Assembly (NCBI RefSeq): GCF_001640805.2
Contig: NC_066843.1
Coordinates: forward strand, 7,089,621-7,153,620
Reading direction: 5' to 3'
DNA length: 64,000 bases
Origin: Lates calcarifer
Lineage: Eukaryota; Chordata; Actinopteri; Centropomidae
Of this stretch, positions 1 through 13,434 are shown in pieces. Each line of letters starts with the position of its first letter. Position 1 is the stretch's first letter. The notes under the pieces are model-generated. The model worked only from the letters and a program-made list of their open reading frames with translations, searched no databases and was not told the DNA's origin. Made by a program: the position numbers and the translations under genes.

Positions 1-700
1 AAATGCATAAGATACTGTCAGAGATGAAATTGATCAGGCATTATGCTGCATAAAACCCACAGAGCTTTATATTCAAATGAATATTTTTGTTTATTTGTGT
101 TTGCCTGTTTCACTTCCATCTTTGTCAGCAACAGTGGACTTCATATTTCACACTTGACTTCACTGGGTTTTGAATTATGAGCTTGCAGCAGTGTCATTAA
201 TGCCTTTGACTCCTCAGTGTCACTGCAGTAAAGCTGTCATATTTTAATTAATGCACAATGGCACAATCAGTTTAGAAAGACACTTAATGAAAACCCCAAA
301 TGCACACACAATTACAGTCATTGATGGTTGAAATACTATGCATTTAAAGGATAAGGCTGTCATTACTCTATATTGAACATACTGGCAACAAATCCAGTGA
401 AAAGACCAAAACCAACCACGTGTTCATCCATCTTTCTATATTTTTCTGACCTACTCTGTCTGTTGCTTTCAGCCCCAAGCCTGTTCATTCATTCATTCCT
501 ACTTAAGATTTATATATGGTGTCATTTTTTAAAACAGGCTCAGTAATGTCCAGAAACAGCTGGGCACTGTAGTTTTTAGCAAACATTACTCAAAGTGGAG
601 GAAATTGTCCTTTTGTTGAGGACTATTTTCTTTGGCATATTTAATTATATTTGGTGGTTTAGTGAGTATTGAGAGCGCCAGAACACTCTAAATAATCTAC

Positions 701-842
701 CAGTCATGGAAAGTAATGCATTTACTCAAGTACTGTACTGGATTACAATTTTCAGGTACTTGTAATTCGCTTGAGTACTATTTATGCTACTTACTTTGCC
801 ACTGCATTTCAGAGTTAAATATTGTACTCATTACCACATTAA
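701..842 (-). mobile_element. Truncated teleost MITE-like repeat (same family as 25285-25621)
   Basis: Sequence from CAGTCATGGA onward (TTTACTCAAGTACTGTACT, TTCAGGTACTTGTAATTC, ATTTCAGAGTTAAATATTG) matches, in inverse orientation, the 3' part of the element at 25285-25621. It also resembles a very common fish repeat rich in AAGTAC/GTACTT words. Only one end is present, so the copy is 5'-truncated and decayed. Confidence 0.6.
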
Positions 843-1969
843 TCTGACCATCTCTAGTTAGTTCTCTGAATAATATTTTACAGGTGAAGCATGTTATGGC
901 CTCATACAATGTGATGCACACATGAACAGCCTTATCCTGTTTAAAAAAACAAACAAAAAAACCCCTAACTTAATACATGTTCAGTTATGCTCGCCAGTGA
1001 GAGACACATTTAATCCCTGAGGGTGGAATATCCAATAATACTGGCTTAACTTTCACTACATGACTTAATACTGCGAGATATATCCAAGAGTTATTTTCTT
1101 TTAGCTCAGCAATACTTAAGATGGTTATAGTACTGTATTGTTTGATGAACAAAGGGCAAGGAACACACTGCTCATACATTTTCTATCTTGAAGAACTGTG
1201 TGTGAGAGTATGTTAGAATTGCCCTTTGCCTGTTTAAAATGGGTCAGGCCCTCAGTCAGCCATTGACCCACACAGTGGGGATGTATTAAACTGTGAAACA
1301 CAATTGTGAAGCACCCAAGAGGAAGTTGGAAATAATTTCACACCAGGCCTCTGTTCCGTCTGTCAGTACTTCTAGCTGAGAGATTGCTGTTTCTTTCTCC
1401 AAGTTATTGAATGGAGAGATCCTATCGAAGCTGTTGCGATCGTATCTCCATGCCGAAACCTTTTCACCTGCAGTGTTTTGTTGCTTAATCAAATGTGCAA
1501 TTAGAGTAAAACAAACTGTCTTGTGTATAGTATTGAGGGGGGGCACACTCGCTTATGATAGGAGCTGCAGGCTGATATTATGCACTGACAACTGTGATGA
1601 ATCAGATTAAAAAATCATCTTATTTTATTAGAATGCGTCACATTGTCTTTCATGCTGCACACGACAGTGATATCTGCACTATTAATTGCTATGTATGCAC
1701 TGCCATATTATATTGAAGTTTGAAGTGAGGGGGCTGCTGTCACCTTCACACTCCCAGTCGGCCGTGTTTAAACACATATTCTCTCAGATCGAAGAAGTTC
1801 ACAATGTTCATGTTTTTATTTATTTATGTTTTCCTTCTGATTTACTCTCTAGGCAGGAAATTATAATTGAAGTGTTTGAGTGAATTCTGAAAATGAATTA
1901 GAATAAAATGACAGTTTAAAAAAAAAGGACCTGTTTCCTAGCAACATCAAATCAGTTTGTTATTCTGGT

Positions 1970-2041
1970 GGCGTGTGTATGTGTGCGTGCGTGTGTGTAT
2001 GTGAGAGAGAGAGAGAAAAAAAAGAGAGAGAGAGAGAGAAA
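1970..2041. repeat. Compound GT/GA microsatellite
   Basis: A (GT/GC)n run passes directly into GAGAGAGAGAG and a second GA run interrupted by eight A. Low-complexity; no gene function visible. Confidence 0.85.
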
Positions 2042-3136
2042 GGTTAAAAGATATCAGCATCATTTTTAGGTGCATCAAATCAAAATTAACTGGATTTGCA
2101 TCATTTGGGCTTTATTTCTGCTCATGAACATGTCGTCCCAAAGCTTGAGAAACAAAAAGATCCCAGACTGTCTGGACAAATCCTCAAGCTGTTTGACTGT
2201 CAGAAGATGGGACAGATTTCGGGGTGGAAGAATGCCCTGGATGATTGAAGATGGACATGGAGAGAATTGAGCGTCTCATAGCACAAGTATTACAATCAGA
2301 TGAAGCTTATTTTGTACTATATGTGCAAATGAAAAAAAAAAAGGAAGCTCCAAAAAACAAAGCTTCTAAATCTCTTTTCTCAGTGGAGCGGCCTTTGTTT
2401 GTGGAGTCATTCACAGATTGTAGACTTGGTTTTCAAGCTTTCATACACTGACAGAGTTGTTTTAGATGAGGTGTTTTTGATATTTCGCAAACACACCAGT
2501 AAAGCTGAGAAGTAAAGGCCTTGTCTTTGGTGCAAAATAGTCTTGATGCTCTTTACACAATTAGTTTATTTGATTGAAAGAAAATTTAATCAGCAAATAT
2601 TTTGATTATGAATTGCTTGAGTTGAATTGAATTGTTTTTTTAATGCTAAAATGCCCATAAGGCACTGGTTCAAGCTGCTTACATATGAATATTTGCTGGT
2701 TTTCTTGGTCCTCTATGACATTAAACCAAAAGTCTTTGGGTTGGTCTGACAAAACAAGCAATCTCAATGATGTCAAGTTTGACTTTGCAAAGTTATGATG
2801 AGCTTTCTGTGCTACTGGACCCAACAATTAATTGATTTGTCAAGAATAATCAACAGATGAATGAATAATGAAAATAACCATTAGCTGCAGACCTACTAAT
2901 TGAATACATCCACCTTTCAAGTTTTAGTGGGTTTGATGCCAGTGGAAACCTGACCAACTCACCCAGCATGGCTGCCATTAGCCTTCATCAATACCTCAGG
3001 GTTCGCCATCCGCTCCCCCACCACGGCGAGAGTCAGTGGGTGCTGGGATGGACTGCCGCACACCTGCTGCGCTGCAATGACGCTAATAAAGGAGCGTGAT
3101 AGGGCCTCTGCAGACGGCTCTTCTGCATAATGTGAC

Positions 3137-3383
3137 CGGGGGGGGGGAGAGACGAAGGAAGGAGACAGAGGGAGGGAGGGCCAGAGGGTGGGGGGTGTGG
3201 TTATGGTACAGGCAAACAGCTGATCCTGACGGTTCTGCTACAGCTCACATCAGAGTGGCTGCCCCGGTGTTTCCTTACAGGCTGTTGAGGAAGATGCCTG
3301 GCAAGAGATTTCGGAGGGTGGGGGTGGCGGGAGGTGAGGGCGAAGGTGGTGGTGGTGGTGGTGGCGATGGGGGGGGGGGGGGG
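3137..3383 (+). repeat. G-rich / polypurine low-complexity tracts
   Basis: Two runs: a purine-rich stretch 3137-3200 with a run of ten G, GGGAGGGAGGG and GTGGGGGG; and 3311-3383, which holds GGT repeats and ends in fifteen consecutive G. Several G-runs of three or more within short spacing make quadruplex formation plausible. They lie just upstream of the recovered baiap3 exons, in a locally GC-rich zone (about 2990-3480) that may be promoter or first-exon DNA. Confidence 0.7.
3281..3333 (+). other. baiap3: Possible upstream baiap3 exon (ambiguous frame)
   Basis: A pyrimidine-rich acceptor (TTCCTTACAG, ends 3280) and a strong donor (AG|GTGAGG at 3334) bound 53 bases. Read from phase 0 it ends in phase 2, exactly what the exon at 3951 needs, and encodes AVEEDAWQEISEGGGG. 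In another frame it reads LLRKMPGKRFRRV, which resembles the N-terminal basic segment of the family (LRQ...RRR), but then its donor phase does not fit the next exon. An ATG at 3294 could also be a start in that second frame. Neither reading is proven. Confidence 0.28.
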
Positions 3384-3950
3384 TCCCAAGGTGTTCAGCC
3401 AGCTACTCCCTCCCTGACTGTGCTGGTGTCACCATGACAACTGGGGCCGGCGGGAGTCCGGGGATTCACTCACACCTGGAGGAAACAGAAAAACATCATT
3501 TGCATTTTGCACACAGCTCTGCTCATCATAGTAGATTAACTTGGTTCATGCAGAGTGCAGACATGTAGGAGCGCTGAGAGCTTTGGTCCAGACCAGCTTT
3601 GTCCCCCCGCCCTTTTTTTTTGGTCAGTACATGAGATAAGACGACGCGTTTGATAGCTAATAACGAGCTGAACTGCAGGCGACAGAGTCCAGTCATAAGG
3701 AGACCTTTCAGATCACCTTTATTGACAGACACTCCTCCAAAGTGTCTGCAAACAGGATGCAGTGTGATCCCACCAATGTCACTGAATCCCACTGTGTTTT
3801 TAATCAGTACCCAGAAATATTCAGATGTTACACTGATGAGTACAACATGCATTTCACCTCACTTTTTTTCTTGCAAATTAACATATTTTCCCAAGCCTTT
3901 CATCTCTATTTTTAGAGATGAATTGTCAATCAGCTCCCTCTTCTTGGCAG

Positions 3951-6900
3951 GATTTCCGAGGAGAGCGTGGAGTTCTTTGAGCGTATGAATGCCATCCTTC
4001 AGAAACAGGAGAACATGCTGCGGGCTGCCCAGGCTGAGGTAACCCCCACCCAATATTTCCACCTTTCCTTCTGTTAACACACTCGAAGCGCACGCACGTA
4101 CGTACGTGTACGTGGGGCAGGCCTCAGCGCTGTCATTCAGCCCTGCCGCCGCCGCCAGCATGACGTCTGTAGACAGAAGGGCTGGGTTGAGTAGGGTGCT
4201 CAGAAGACTGGAATCTCAACTGTGACAAGCTGCTGTCAATGGCTATGTTCAGCTCCTCCTGCTGCCAGTGCTAACAAGGCAATGATGCTTTATTAACATG
4301 TTTGCTGAGAGAGAGCTTGATGTCTTCATTTCCACATTGCTGCATGTCAGCAGAGTCAGAAAAATAAGCAAAAATCAAAGCTTTGTTCATGAAAACAAGG
4401 AACATCCATACCACATGTCATATTTGGCATTTTATTATCTTCTTAGAACTTAGATTTTGATCTGTTTTCCTATTTGTGGATGTCTAAATTTTGGAAATGA
4501 GTCTAGTGTTTTTTAATTTGTGCATCAGATTAAGATGTTACATAAAAACCATATGATATATTATGGCCCAATCCCCATACACCTACCACTGCCACATAGA
4601 GTAAGGGTGTCCTGTTTCTTCAGGGAACTGAGGGGAAGTTGTCATCTTTCCCTCCAGGTGGCCCTCCAAATGGAGCTTTTTCGGATGTAGACTAATCAGA
4701 GTGGGAGAAGAAAATTCCCAGAATGCTTTGCAAAATGTGTAACAAGTGGTGTCCCATTTCCTAGGTAAAGATTTCAACCCCTACCCCTTGTAGCTCTGTT
4801 TTGAAGGGCCACTACCCAGTTGAGGGCACTCCAAAACTACGGATAGGGCCAAGGGGGTTGTGTTGAGTCTGTGAATCATAAGGGCTGGAAAACAGTGGTT
4901 TCCCTTTGAACGTGTGACTCCTTACAAAATAGGAATGTTTAGTTGGGGCCCTTTGTCAGTTTTTACATGACTATGAGCTGTTAACAGTCCCATCTAAAGT
5001 GATTGCCACTCTAAACCAAGTTGTGAATACTTTATCCACCACTGGCAGTCAGACCAAAGGAAATCAACTACTTGTAATACTTTACCTTACTATGAACTTA
5101 GTTTTTTACTCGACACACACTCAGGAAAGGCAGGTTTTGTTTTGGCTAAACTGTTTTTTTGTGCCCTCGCAGAGCCAAAGAGGGGCCTGCACAGTGCCGC
5201 CGCCCCAAGAGCATGTGGAGCAAGCCTTTATCCCTGACAGAATCAGCAGGACAGAGGTGCGTCAGCTCAGCTTTTCTGTTTTCACTATGTTTCAGCGGGG
5301 ATTAAATTTTAAAAGACACAATAACAAGAGTGTGGCCATGGAGTTTTTTATCCACGCTTTTGATGTGCAGCAGAGCAGAAAGCATGAAGTCAAAGGGACA
5401 TGAGCTTTTTATTTTTAAAGAGGTTGTTATTAAGTGGAGTGTGTTTTCATGTAGCTGGACCTGCTTTATGAGGAAGCTGTGTACACGGTGGTCAACAGGG
5501 TCGGAGTGGCTTCAACAGAACATGTGAAAAGTGACGAAGAGCTGTTTGCGTACCTGCTAAAGGTATCCATCTATCCATCTTATTTTTTAATGGTCGTATC
5601 ATGGACAGATCAGAAAAACAAAGTATTTCCTGAGCTTCATTAAATCTCTGTGAGTAACACTGATGCCAGATTTCACAGAGAGTGTTATTTGTTGTGAGCA
5701 GGCTGTAAGAATCTGAGCAGATGCTCTCAGCTCAGACCTGATTAAACATCAAAGCCCAGTCACAGTGTGCACAGATATTCAGCTGTAATATTACATTCAT
5801 TCAGGTGATGTCATGCTAAGGATTGTAGCCTCTTTTATGTCTGGAATTTTTTTTCTTCTACTTCTTCTTCCAAGGTGTGCAGGTGTGTGTTGGCAGGGGC
5901 TGTGACTGAGCAAAAGATTTTTATAAAGGAATTTCAGTGATGTTTTAGTGAATTTTTGTCACGTTTGTTCTCATGATGTTAGCTCAGGAAATTGTGACAT
6001 ATGAAGCTTTTTCGATTTTTTGCCATCTCTCCAAGGTGTTTGATATGGGCGAAGAGGAACATGACATCATTCTCCAAAAAGTTCAAGAATCCAAGGTGAG
6101 ACGCTCTTAACATGACCCACTGTCTATTCATATAATCTGTCATATAATCTTAACATATATTAAGTTGTTAGATTTGCAATATCAATTTTAATTGGCAGGT
6201 TTAAGTGCTTGAAATGTGTCAGAGTGGATGTATTTACCTCATTTGCCCATGTACACTTTCCCAGTTTTGAACGTCTTAGTATGTTGAACACTAGTATTGT
6301 TTTTCCTGCTGTTCCAGGCACTCTTTCGTTCCATTACTATACAGTATACTGTATATAAGGCATAGGGGACATACTGTACCAGAAAGATGAACACCAATAA
6401 GAAACCTGTGAATATACTGTTGAAACTTCTGTGTTTTAAAGCAAACCTAAGAGGCAGTTATTCAGTTCGCTTGAAAGAACATTGGCCTTTGTTTGGTTAC
6501 TGTATGTAGTGAATGAGAATGACATGACAGCATTGATAAAGGAAGATGTCATTCTGGTGGCAGGGACACACTCATTGATTCATTTACTTTTACTTTTAAA
6601 ACATGTTGAATCTTCTGAGTGAGTGATGGCCTTGTGCAGAACAAATGGAAGTGTTAAAGAATACTGTGGTGTGTACCCTGAAAGTTCTGAGAATTACAAG
6701 TGTTTTGGAAAATCTAGATAAGCAATTGAAAAACTCTATATTTCATGTGCTAAAATCACCGTGCAGAGTTAGAAACATCACTAACTCCTCAGTTGTGCAG
6801 CCACAGCCGGTGTTTCTGTGCATTTTCAGATATTATCTCATGCCAATGGTTTCAACAGTTCTGTAGTAATAAGGTGAAAGCATGGTCTGGCGAGCCACAG

Positions 6901-9900
6901 TTGGAGTGCAGAGATGCCCTCGGAGAGCTGTGAGATGTAAGACCTGTAACTCCTGAAAGCCCCATTTTGTATGATTTCTTCTACTTGACTCAGCCGGGGA
7001 CTTTTCAGATATCTCTGTTAAGAGCTATGCAACCTTTTGATAGACTGCTGGAAACGTTGTGACCAGAGTGAAAATATCTGGCCATGTAAATATTCTCTAC
7101 AGTTACTGCTATGTGGCATTTGTTGAGTTTTTCTACCTTGTGTGACTCACACAGCCATTATATACGGTAAGAAACTCTACCTGAGAGGCTGATTTTTACA
7201 TTAGTACTCTACAAGACATGCTGATACAGTATTTACCTAAATGGAGAAATGGAAATGCATTGTAATGCACTCAGTGCATGACCTTGATTTGTTGCATTTA
7301 CTAAGCAGGCTGTAAATTCCTTTTTTCCACAGCGAGCCAGTTTTTCCTTGAGAGTCTCTGTTATGAAAGCAAAGAACCTGATGGCCAAGGATGCAAATGG
7401 TGAGATATTTCAAGCATTAAGTAACCCTTTTCTAATGGAAAACAAAATAGCCCTGTGAAATATGTCCCATCCAGAAACAATATGGAATTGAAAAGCTTTT
7501 AATGGTTCCCACTCAATAAATCTTCAAGTGATTCACCTCCTCTCAGCTAACACTTTCATACAGTTTTCAGCACTTCATGGCAATAGAGTTGTTAGATAAG
7601 TGAGGCCTGTGCGGTGATAACACAATGCATGATGGGTATAATTACAAAGTTCTCATGGCTTTTTGTGGTGTCAAACGTGATGAAAAACGATAAACAGAAC
7701 TATAATTTCACAGTATCAGTTTTCAGAGTCAGATGCTGCAGTTGCTCTCTTACGACTAAAACCTAAAAATGGGGAATGACTGGATTTATTTATCTGTTAA
7801 TTTTTATCTGTTAATTTTCTGTTTATTTGCATAGATTTAGATTTTAAAAGGTTTATTTTCTCCCATGAAAGTTTATTTATTTAATAAAGCAATTGTGTGT
7901 CACCCCTCAGAAGTTGAATTAGTTACAGTGAAGTGTAATATTGTGCAGTATATTCAACAAGAGAATTTTCTTTTCTTTTGCAACAGTTAAGTGAAACAAT
8001 ACTGTATCTTACTGTAATATCTTAGTATGTACTGTATGCATATAACAAGCTGACATAAGGCTCATTGATATGGCCAAAAATGTTATCACATCATCAAATG
8101 TTCATTTGTCAGAATTAATGTCAAATTATATTGCTTTCAAATTAAAGGCTGATTTTTGGTCCTGAGTGAAAGTTAAAGAAACCAGATGGTTAATTAGTGG
8201 TTTTAAACTATTCTTTATGGCCAGAACCTGACAAACACTTGACAAACAGTGGAACATTTCACTAATCTGAAACAACTGAAATGATACAGACTAATTTAAA
8301 ACCTTAAAATCTTGCACAATATGTACTTCTATTACCTGCGACGTGATTGGCAGTTCATGATTAATTTCTGTGCATGCTACCTAAACGTGGATATTGAATT
8401 ATATATTTATATATATTATATTTATCAGACATTTGTCGTATTTTCATAGAGGAAAATGACATTATGTTATAGCACGGCATACTTTATATCACAATATAAA
8501 ATTGTATTGCAATAGTTATTGTTATTGTTTTATAGGCCAGTTACTCATGTCTGCTGTCTATCTAAGCTGAAATGAAGCCTCAAGCAAGCCCACTGACAAC
8601 CAGCTGGACTGATTATACTGAGGAGCACTTGACCGAAACACAACACTGATTATAGCTTGCTGCAGCAACGGCATCATCAAGGTAATATAAACGAGTTTCA
8701 CATGTGCAATAACCCTTTTCTCTGTGTCGCCCCCTGCGGCCTACCAGGTTACAGCGACCCCTACTGCATGCTGGGAATCCTGGTGGGCCAGAGCCCCCGG
8801 GAGATGGAGGAGAAGAAGGAGAGAAAGTTCAGCTTCAGGAAGAGGAAGGAGAAGTTGGAGAAACGCTCCAGCACCAAGGAAGTGTTACCCGCCCGGTGCA
8901 TCCAGGTGACCGAGGTCAAACCGGAGACTCTCAACCCGGTGTGGGACGAGCACTTTGTGTTGTGAGTGCAGCGCTTTAACCTTTTCGCAAAGTACTGGAT
9001 GTGGTGATAACTGTATGTGTGACACGAAGGAGTCACAGTTTCATTTGTTTCACACTAACACCCAGTGCTGTCAGTTACGTGACCAATGCAGCACATAATT
9101 GTCACTGTGGAAGGAGCACTAAAGATTTAGGTGTTTGTTGTGGGTGTTTACTCATGGAGATGATTAAATAAATTAATTTTCCTGATTTTTGTTTTTTTCA
9201 GTGAAATAGATGATGTCCACAATGACCTGTTACATCTGGACATATGGTAAGATCAGTGCAAGGTCACCATGCCATTTTAGAGTTTTTGAGTATTTTCCAA
9301 AAGTTTTTCTTGCAATACCTTTGAATTTCCAAGCAAAGGGAAGAGATCTTTTAAGTTGGATGAAAAAAAATATTGCTTCTGGTGATAGTCAGCACTTTTC
9401 TCTCACTTATGTCCCTCACTGTGATCAGGTGAAGCTGGTCTTTGATATCCTTTGTCCTTAATGTCTCAGCTGTAAACTGTCAAATTTTCCCTTTTGGATT
9501 TTGTGACAGATTTAGAAACTCTGGGCCATGTTGCATAACAGACTGGTTGGAAAGTCATTATTCAGAAAACTTTTCCCTCCTCTGGTAAAAGCTCTGCTAA
9601 GAGCTGACTCCAGTAAAAGCTGAGCAGACTAATGCTTTTCTTGAACTACATTGGATCTCGATCCTAGATCTTCACTTCTCAGTTCCATTTATCTTTGTGC
9701 AAAGATAATGATATGATGATGATGTCCTCCCAGGAAACAAGAGGCTGTAATAACCTCTGACTTATCTCTTTTCTTCAGGGATCATGATGATGATGTGTCT
9801 GTCGCCGAGGCTTGCAAAAAGCTCAATGAAGTCAGTGGACTTCGAGGAATGGGCAGGTAGAAGAAACTACATCATGTAATCCTGAATTGCCATTAATGTA

Positions 9901-12900
9901 ATGAAGTGTAATGGTGTAGATATATCTTCAGTAATGCTGATGATTCTTTCAGCAGCTCTGTTAGTTAAGTGCAGCAGGTTCACAAGTTCCATTTTTTTGC
10001 ACAGCTGAATAGATAAAGCATTCAACCTGTCAATCAAAGAGTCATTCCCATCTGAATTAAGCCAGAAGTTGCACTTCATGAAATAAAGACAGACTGACCT
10101 ACAGAAAAGACCAGTGCCAATAAAGCTGTACACACAGGGAACACAGAGAGTTCAGCGGGGTCATGGAGAGACCAATAAATGGCAGACATGTCTAATGAAA
10201 ACCTGAGAATGCCAATCATAGCCAAGAGACAACAGGAACCAAATCCTGTGGTGGAAAATGTGCAATTTCCATTTTAACAAGAACACTGACTATTAGCCAA
10301 CTTTCATTAGGAAATGAAACTAATTTTGCTGTTGCTCTCACTGCAGATTAAAGCATTAAGCTAAATGCCTAAAAATGAAAGCAGTTAGATTATAGCTCCC
10401 ACCGTACAACTGAACACGAATTCAACCTGTGACAAGCAAGACAGACTCTACAAAGTTTGGCATTTTCCTTGAACACTGCTCTCTGTTGTCAGATATTTCA
10501 AGCAGATAGCGAAGTCAGTGCGTGCCAATGGATCTGCATCCTCAGGCTCAGAGGAGAACGCCGATGACTTCCTCGGATGCATCAACATCCCTTTGAGTGT
10601 GAGTGTTCAAAGTGGAAAAGTTCAAAACAAACTCTCGCTCGTCAAAGAGATTGCCAAGCTACTATGACAAATCAAACGCAGCCACGGGTAGATTGAAGGG
10701 AGGATTTCCCCGGAAGCATGTCAGTGCCAATAATGAGGCTGGTTTCCTTCTCGCAGGAGATCCCCGTCATCGGCTATGACAACTGGTTTAAGCTGGAGCC
10801 TCGATCCAGCGCGTCTAAAGTTCAGGGAGAATGTCACCTGATTCTGAAGCTCTTCACCAGCCAGGTATGTATAGTAGTGATTCATCATCTCCTCTTTGGT
10901 GTAGATTAAGAAGAATTGCAACTTATGTTAACTTTTTTCCACCAGAGAGACACAGCTTTGTCCAAGAAGGACACAAATGTCTCCATTCACAAGAAACTTC
11001 TCAGTCAGATTGTGGAGTATGAGCACGCTCATGTTAAGGTGAGTCTCCTCCGGATTATTAAGACAAAACATCTTTATAATGGAGCAACTTGTGAGTTTTG
11101 GCAGTGATGTACTCTAGCGCAACAGCTTTCATTTCAATTACTTTTGAATTGTTTATAGTTTGTTGTTTAATCATTTAATCACTTCAGTGTGTTAGTTTTG
11201 TGTTATTGTGTTTAGCTCCCCAGTCAAAGTACAGAGCTTTAAAGATGGCCTTAGCTGATTAGCTGCTTGATTAGCCTGTCAGTTGAGACAAACAGCATGG
11301 CCTCAAAAATGGGATTTAAAATGAGAAGGCTTTGTTCTGACTACAGGGAAATTAATTTTGTGAATGGGAACTGCACAGCACATACTTTCTGGGTGTGCTC
11401 CTTTGTTGCACCAGACAACAGTTGCTGCTGAAGTGGTTGATGTAAGAGCGGTTGAAGTCTACTTTGTCTGCACACTGGCACGGTGGCTTAAGTGTTTTGA
11501 AAGGACAGAAAGAACATTTCGTATTTCCGCAGCCAGACAGAGACACCTGTTCATGTGGGTGAACTCCTTGTGGGTTTCAGAAATTATGTTCTGAGCTGAT
11601 TCCAGTCTGGATTTGTTGATAATTTTAACCCACTGTAATTAAGTTATGTTAATGTTTTGCATTATTCAATTTTGTAAGACAAAGTTTTTGAGGAGTGCAA
11701 ACAGACTCTTCTAACACTCAGAGCGTAACTGAAATGACATGCTAATCATCAACATATAATCCTAGAGAGAGCCTTACAACTGGAATGGGCAGGTTAGTCC
11801 TCCAGCGTGGACTGTGCTGACTCACCATGCTGTGCAAACTGATCTGTCACCTCTCCAACAGGCCATTATGTGAGTATTAATGGAGGAATAAAATCGATCG
11901 AATTGAGTATGAAAACGCTGGAATCAGGTAAAAGGTGCATGTCTTGTTTTGAACACAGCCGCTGGCAGTGCTACAGCAGCCACCATCGGACCCAGAGGGT
12001 GTGCTACTCCCTGCTGCTGCGCCTCCTGAGGGCCATCGATGCAGAATGGGACCCTCCCACTGTGAGGGGAGACCTGGTAGGTTCTCCACCATCACCCCTC
12101 CCCTTCCCCACCCCAGTAGGAAAAAACCTTTCATCACCTCATTAGCTCAGCTCTTCACTGACATTCATCAAGGTTTTTGGTTCAGCCAAAAATGTCTCAC
12201 AGCCAGTGTACTTGAAGCTATAACTGAGGGCCCTTCCTGTGTCCAGGAGAGGCAGCTGTCAGACAGCTTCAGGCTGTACACAGAGCACTGCCTGTGCCTG
12301 ATGAAGAACATGCGTCAGGTTTTCCCCTGCACCAGCGCTGCTGCCATTACACGCTACGAGCTCATGCTGAGGTAAAGTCACACTGCCATCACATCACATC
12401 ACGCACTCGCCCGTGCTGCCATACCAGGAACACGCTCAACCTCTCACCCGAACAGACACAGAGAGACTACAACCAGTCAGTCACACTCTGTGGAGGAAGC
12501 AGTGTTGAGCTTCTTACTCAAACAGTGATATCTTAATCATTTCTCATTACTCATATCAAAAGAGATATTAAACACTTGTTCCTGGCCACAAATTTTGTTG
12601 TATAAAGGCTAAAGGTTACTTTCACTAACATATTGTGGTCATAAGCAAAAACCTACATATTTTTACCTTGTATAGCATGTATTGTCTATATCACATTATA
12701 CTTCCATTCCACCAGTAAAATCAGTGGCCAGATTTTGTCATACACAGGCCACGCAGGCATGAAAACCTGGCAGGATCACAGCTCTTTCAGAGCATCAAAT
12801 TCAAGATTATAGATTTAGATATAAATCTAGTTTGCTTGTGTACATGTGGAACTTAAAGCTTAAAGAAATCACCAAAATCATAAGCATTCATCCTTTGGAG

Positions 12901-13389
12901 AACATGAGTATCCACAGTGAATATCATGGAAATCTGTGCATTAATTTTCTTAGACACATTGTTGTCAACGATGTGTTGGCAAAGGGAAAATTTAAACCAG
13001 AAGGCCCAGGTGTCCATAAAATCATGAGAAACAATCCATGGAAGACCATGGATAGTTGGTACAAATTGTGATAGCCATTTGTTTGGTATTTGTAGAGATC
13101 TTCTGCTCTGGATCAAAGTCATCAACAGACCAAGTGAAATCACCATCCTTTGGCCTCAGTTTCCAGTTACCATCAAACAGAAGGAAGTTAGAGCAGTAAA
13201 ATACACCAAATTAGAGAGTCTGTTTCACATAAATGCCAGCCAGTAAAATCAGCTAATTACTGAAGTTCATGTTGCTTTCTTGGACTAATTTGGAGGAGAC
13301 TTATTTTTTATAGAAACTTCCCCCGTAAAAAAAAAGTCCAGCACTGCCCAGTGATCAACACCTCGATGGAGATCCTCTACACTTCTGAG

Positions 13390-13434
<45 letters not shown>

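Larger units (their letters stand above)
1..3136. other. 5' flanking / intergenic DNA, no gene recognised
   Basis: AT-rich DNA. It contains a truncated copy of a teleost MITE-like repeat near 701-840 and a GT/GA microsatellite at about 1970-2040. Short ORFs here have no recognisable protein signature. The unresolved first exon of baiap3 could be in this stretch or outside the window. Confidence 0.5.
7333..10864 (+). other. baiap3: baiap3 C2A domain-coding block with basic insert
   Basis: Six exons (7333-7399, 8748-8961, 9202-9246, 9779-9856, 10493-10598, 10757-10864) encode roughly residues 114-319 of the recovered protein. Seen: loop 1 Asp in AKDANGYSDPY, and loop 3 Asp cluster in DIWDHDDDV, the usual Ca2+-coordinating positions of a type-I C2 domain. 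Between them is a Lys/Arg-rich insert (from REMEEKKERK to EKRSSTKEV, about 30 residues) absent from UNC13D and typical of BAIAP3. The block ends with NWFKLEPRSSASKVQGECHL, a signature conserved in BAIAP3. Inference: Ca2+-dependent phospholipid or SNARE binding, with the basic insert as a possible extra acidic-lipid contact. Confidence 0.85.

Noticed and set aside
2070..2451. Two overlapping short ORFs upstream of baiap3
   Set aside because: Considered as the missing first exon; neither resembles the BAIAP3 N-terminus nor ends at a donor in the needed phase.
3096..3437. 113-codon ORF with poly-Gly
   Set aside because: The glycine run is just the GGT/G homopolymer tract; only the 53-base segment at 3281-3333 has splice-site support.
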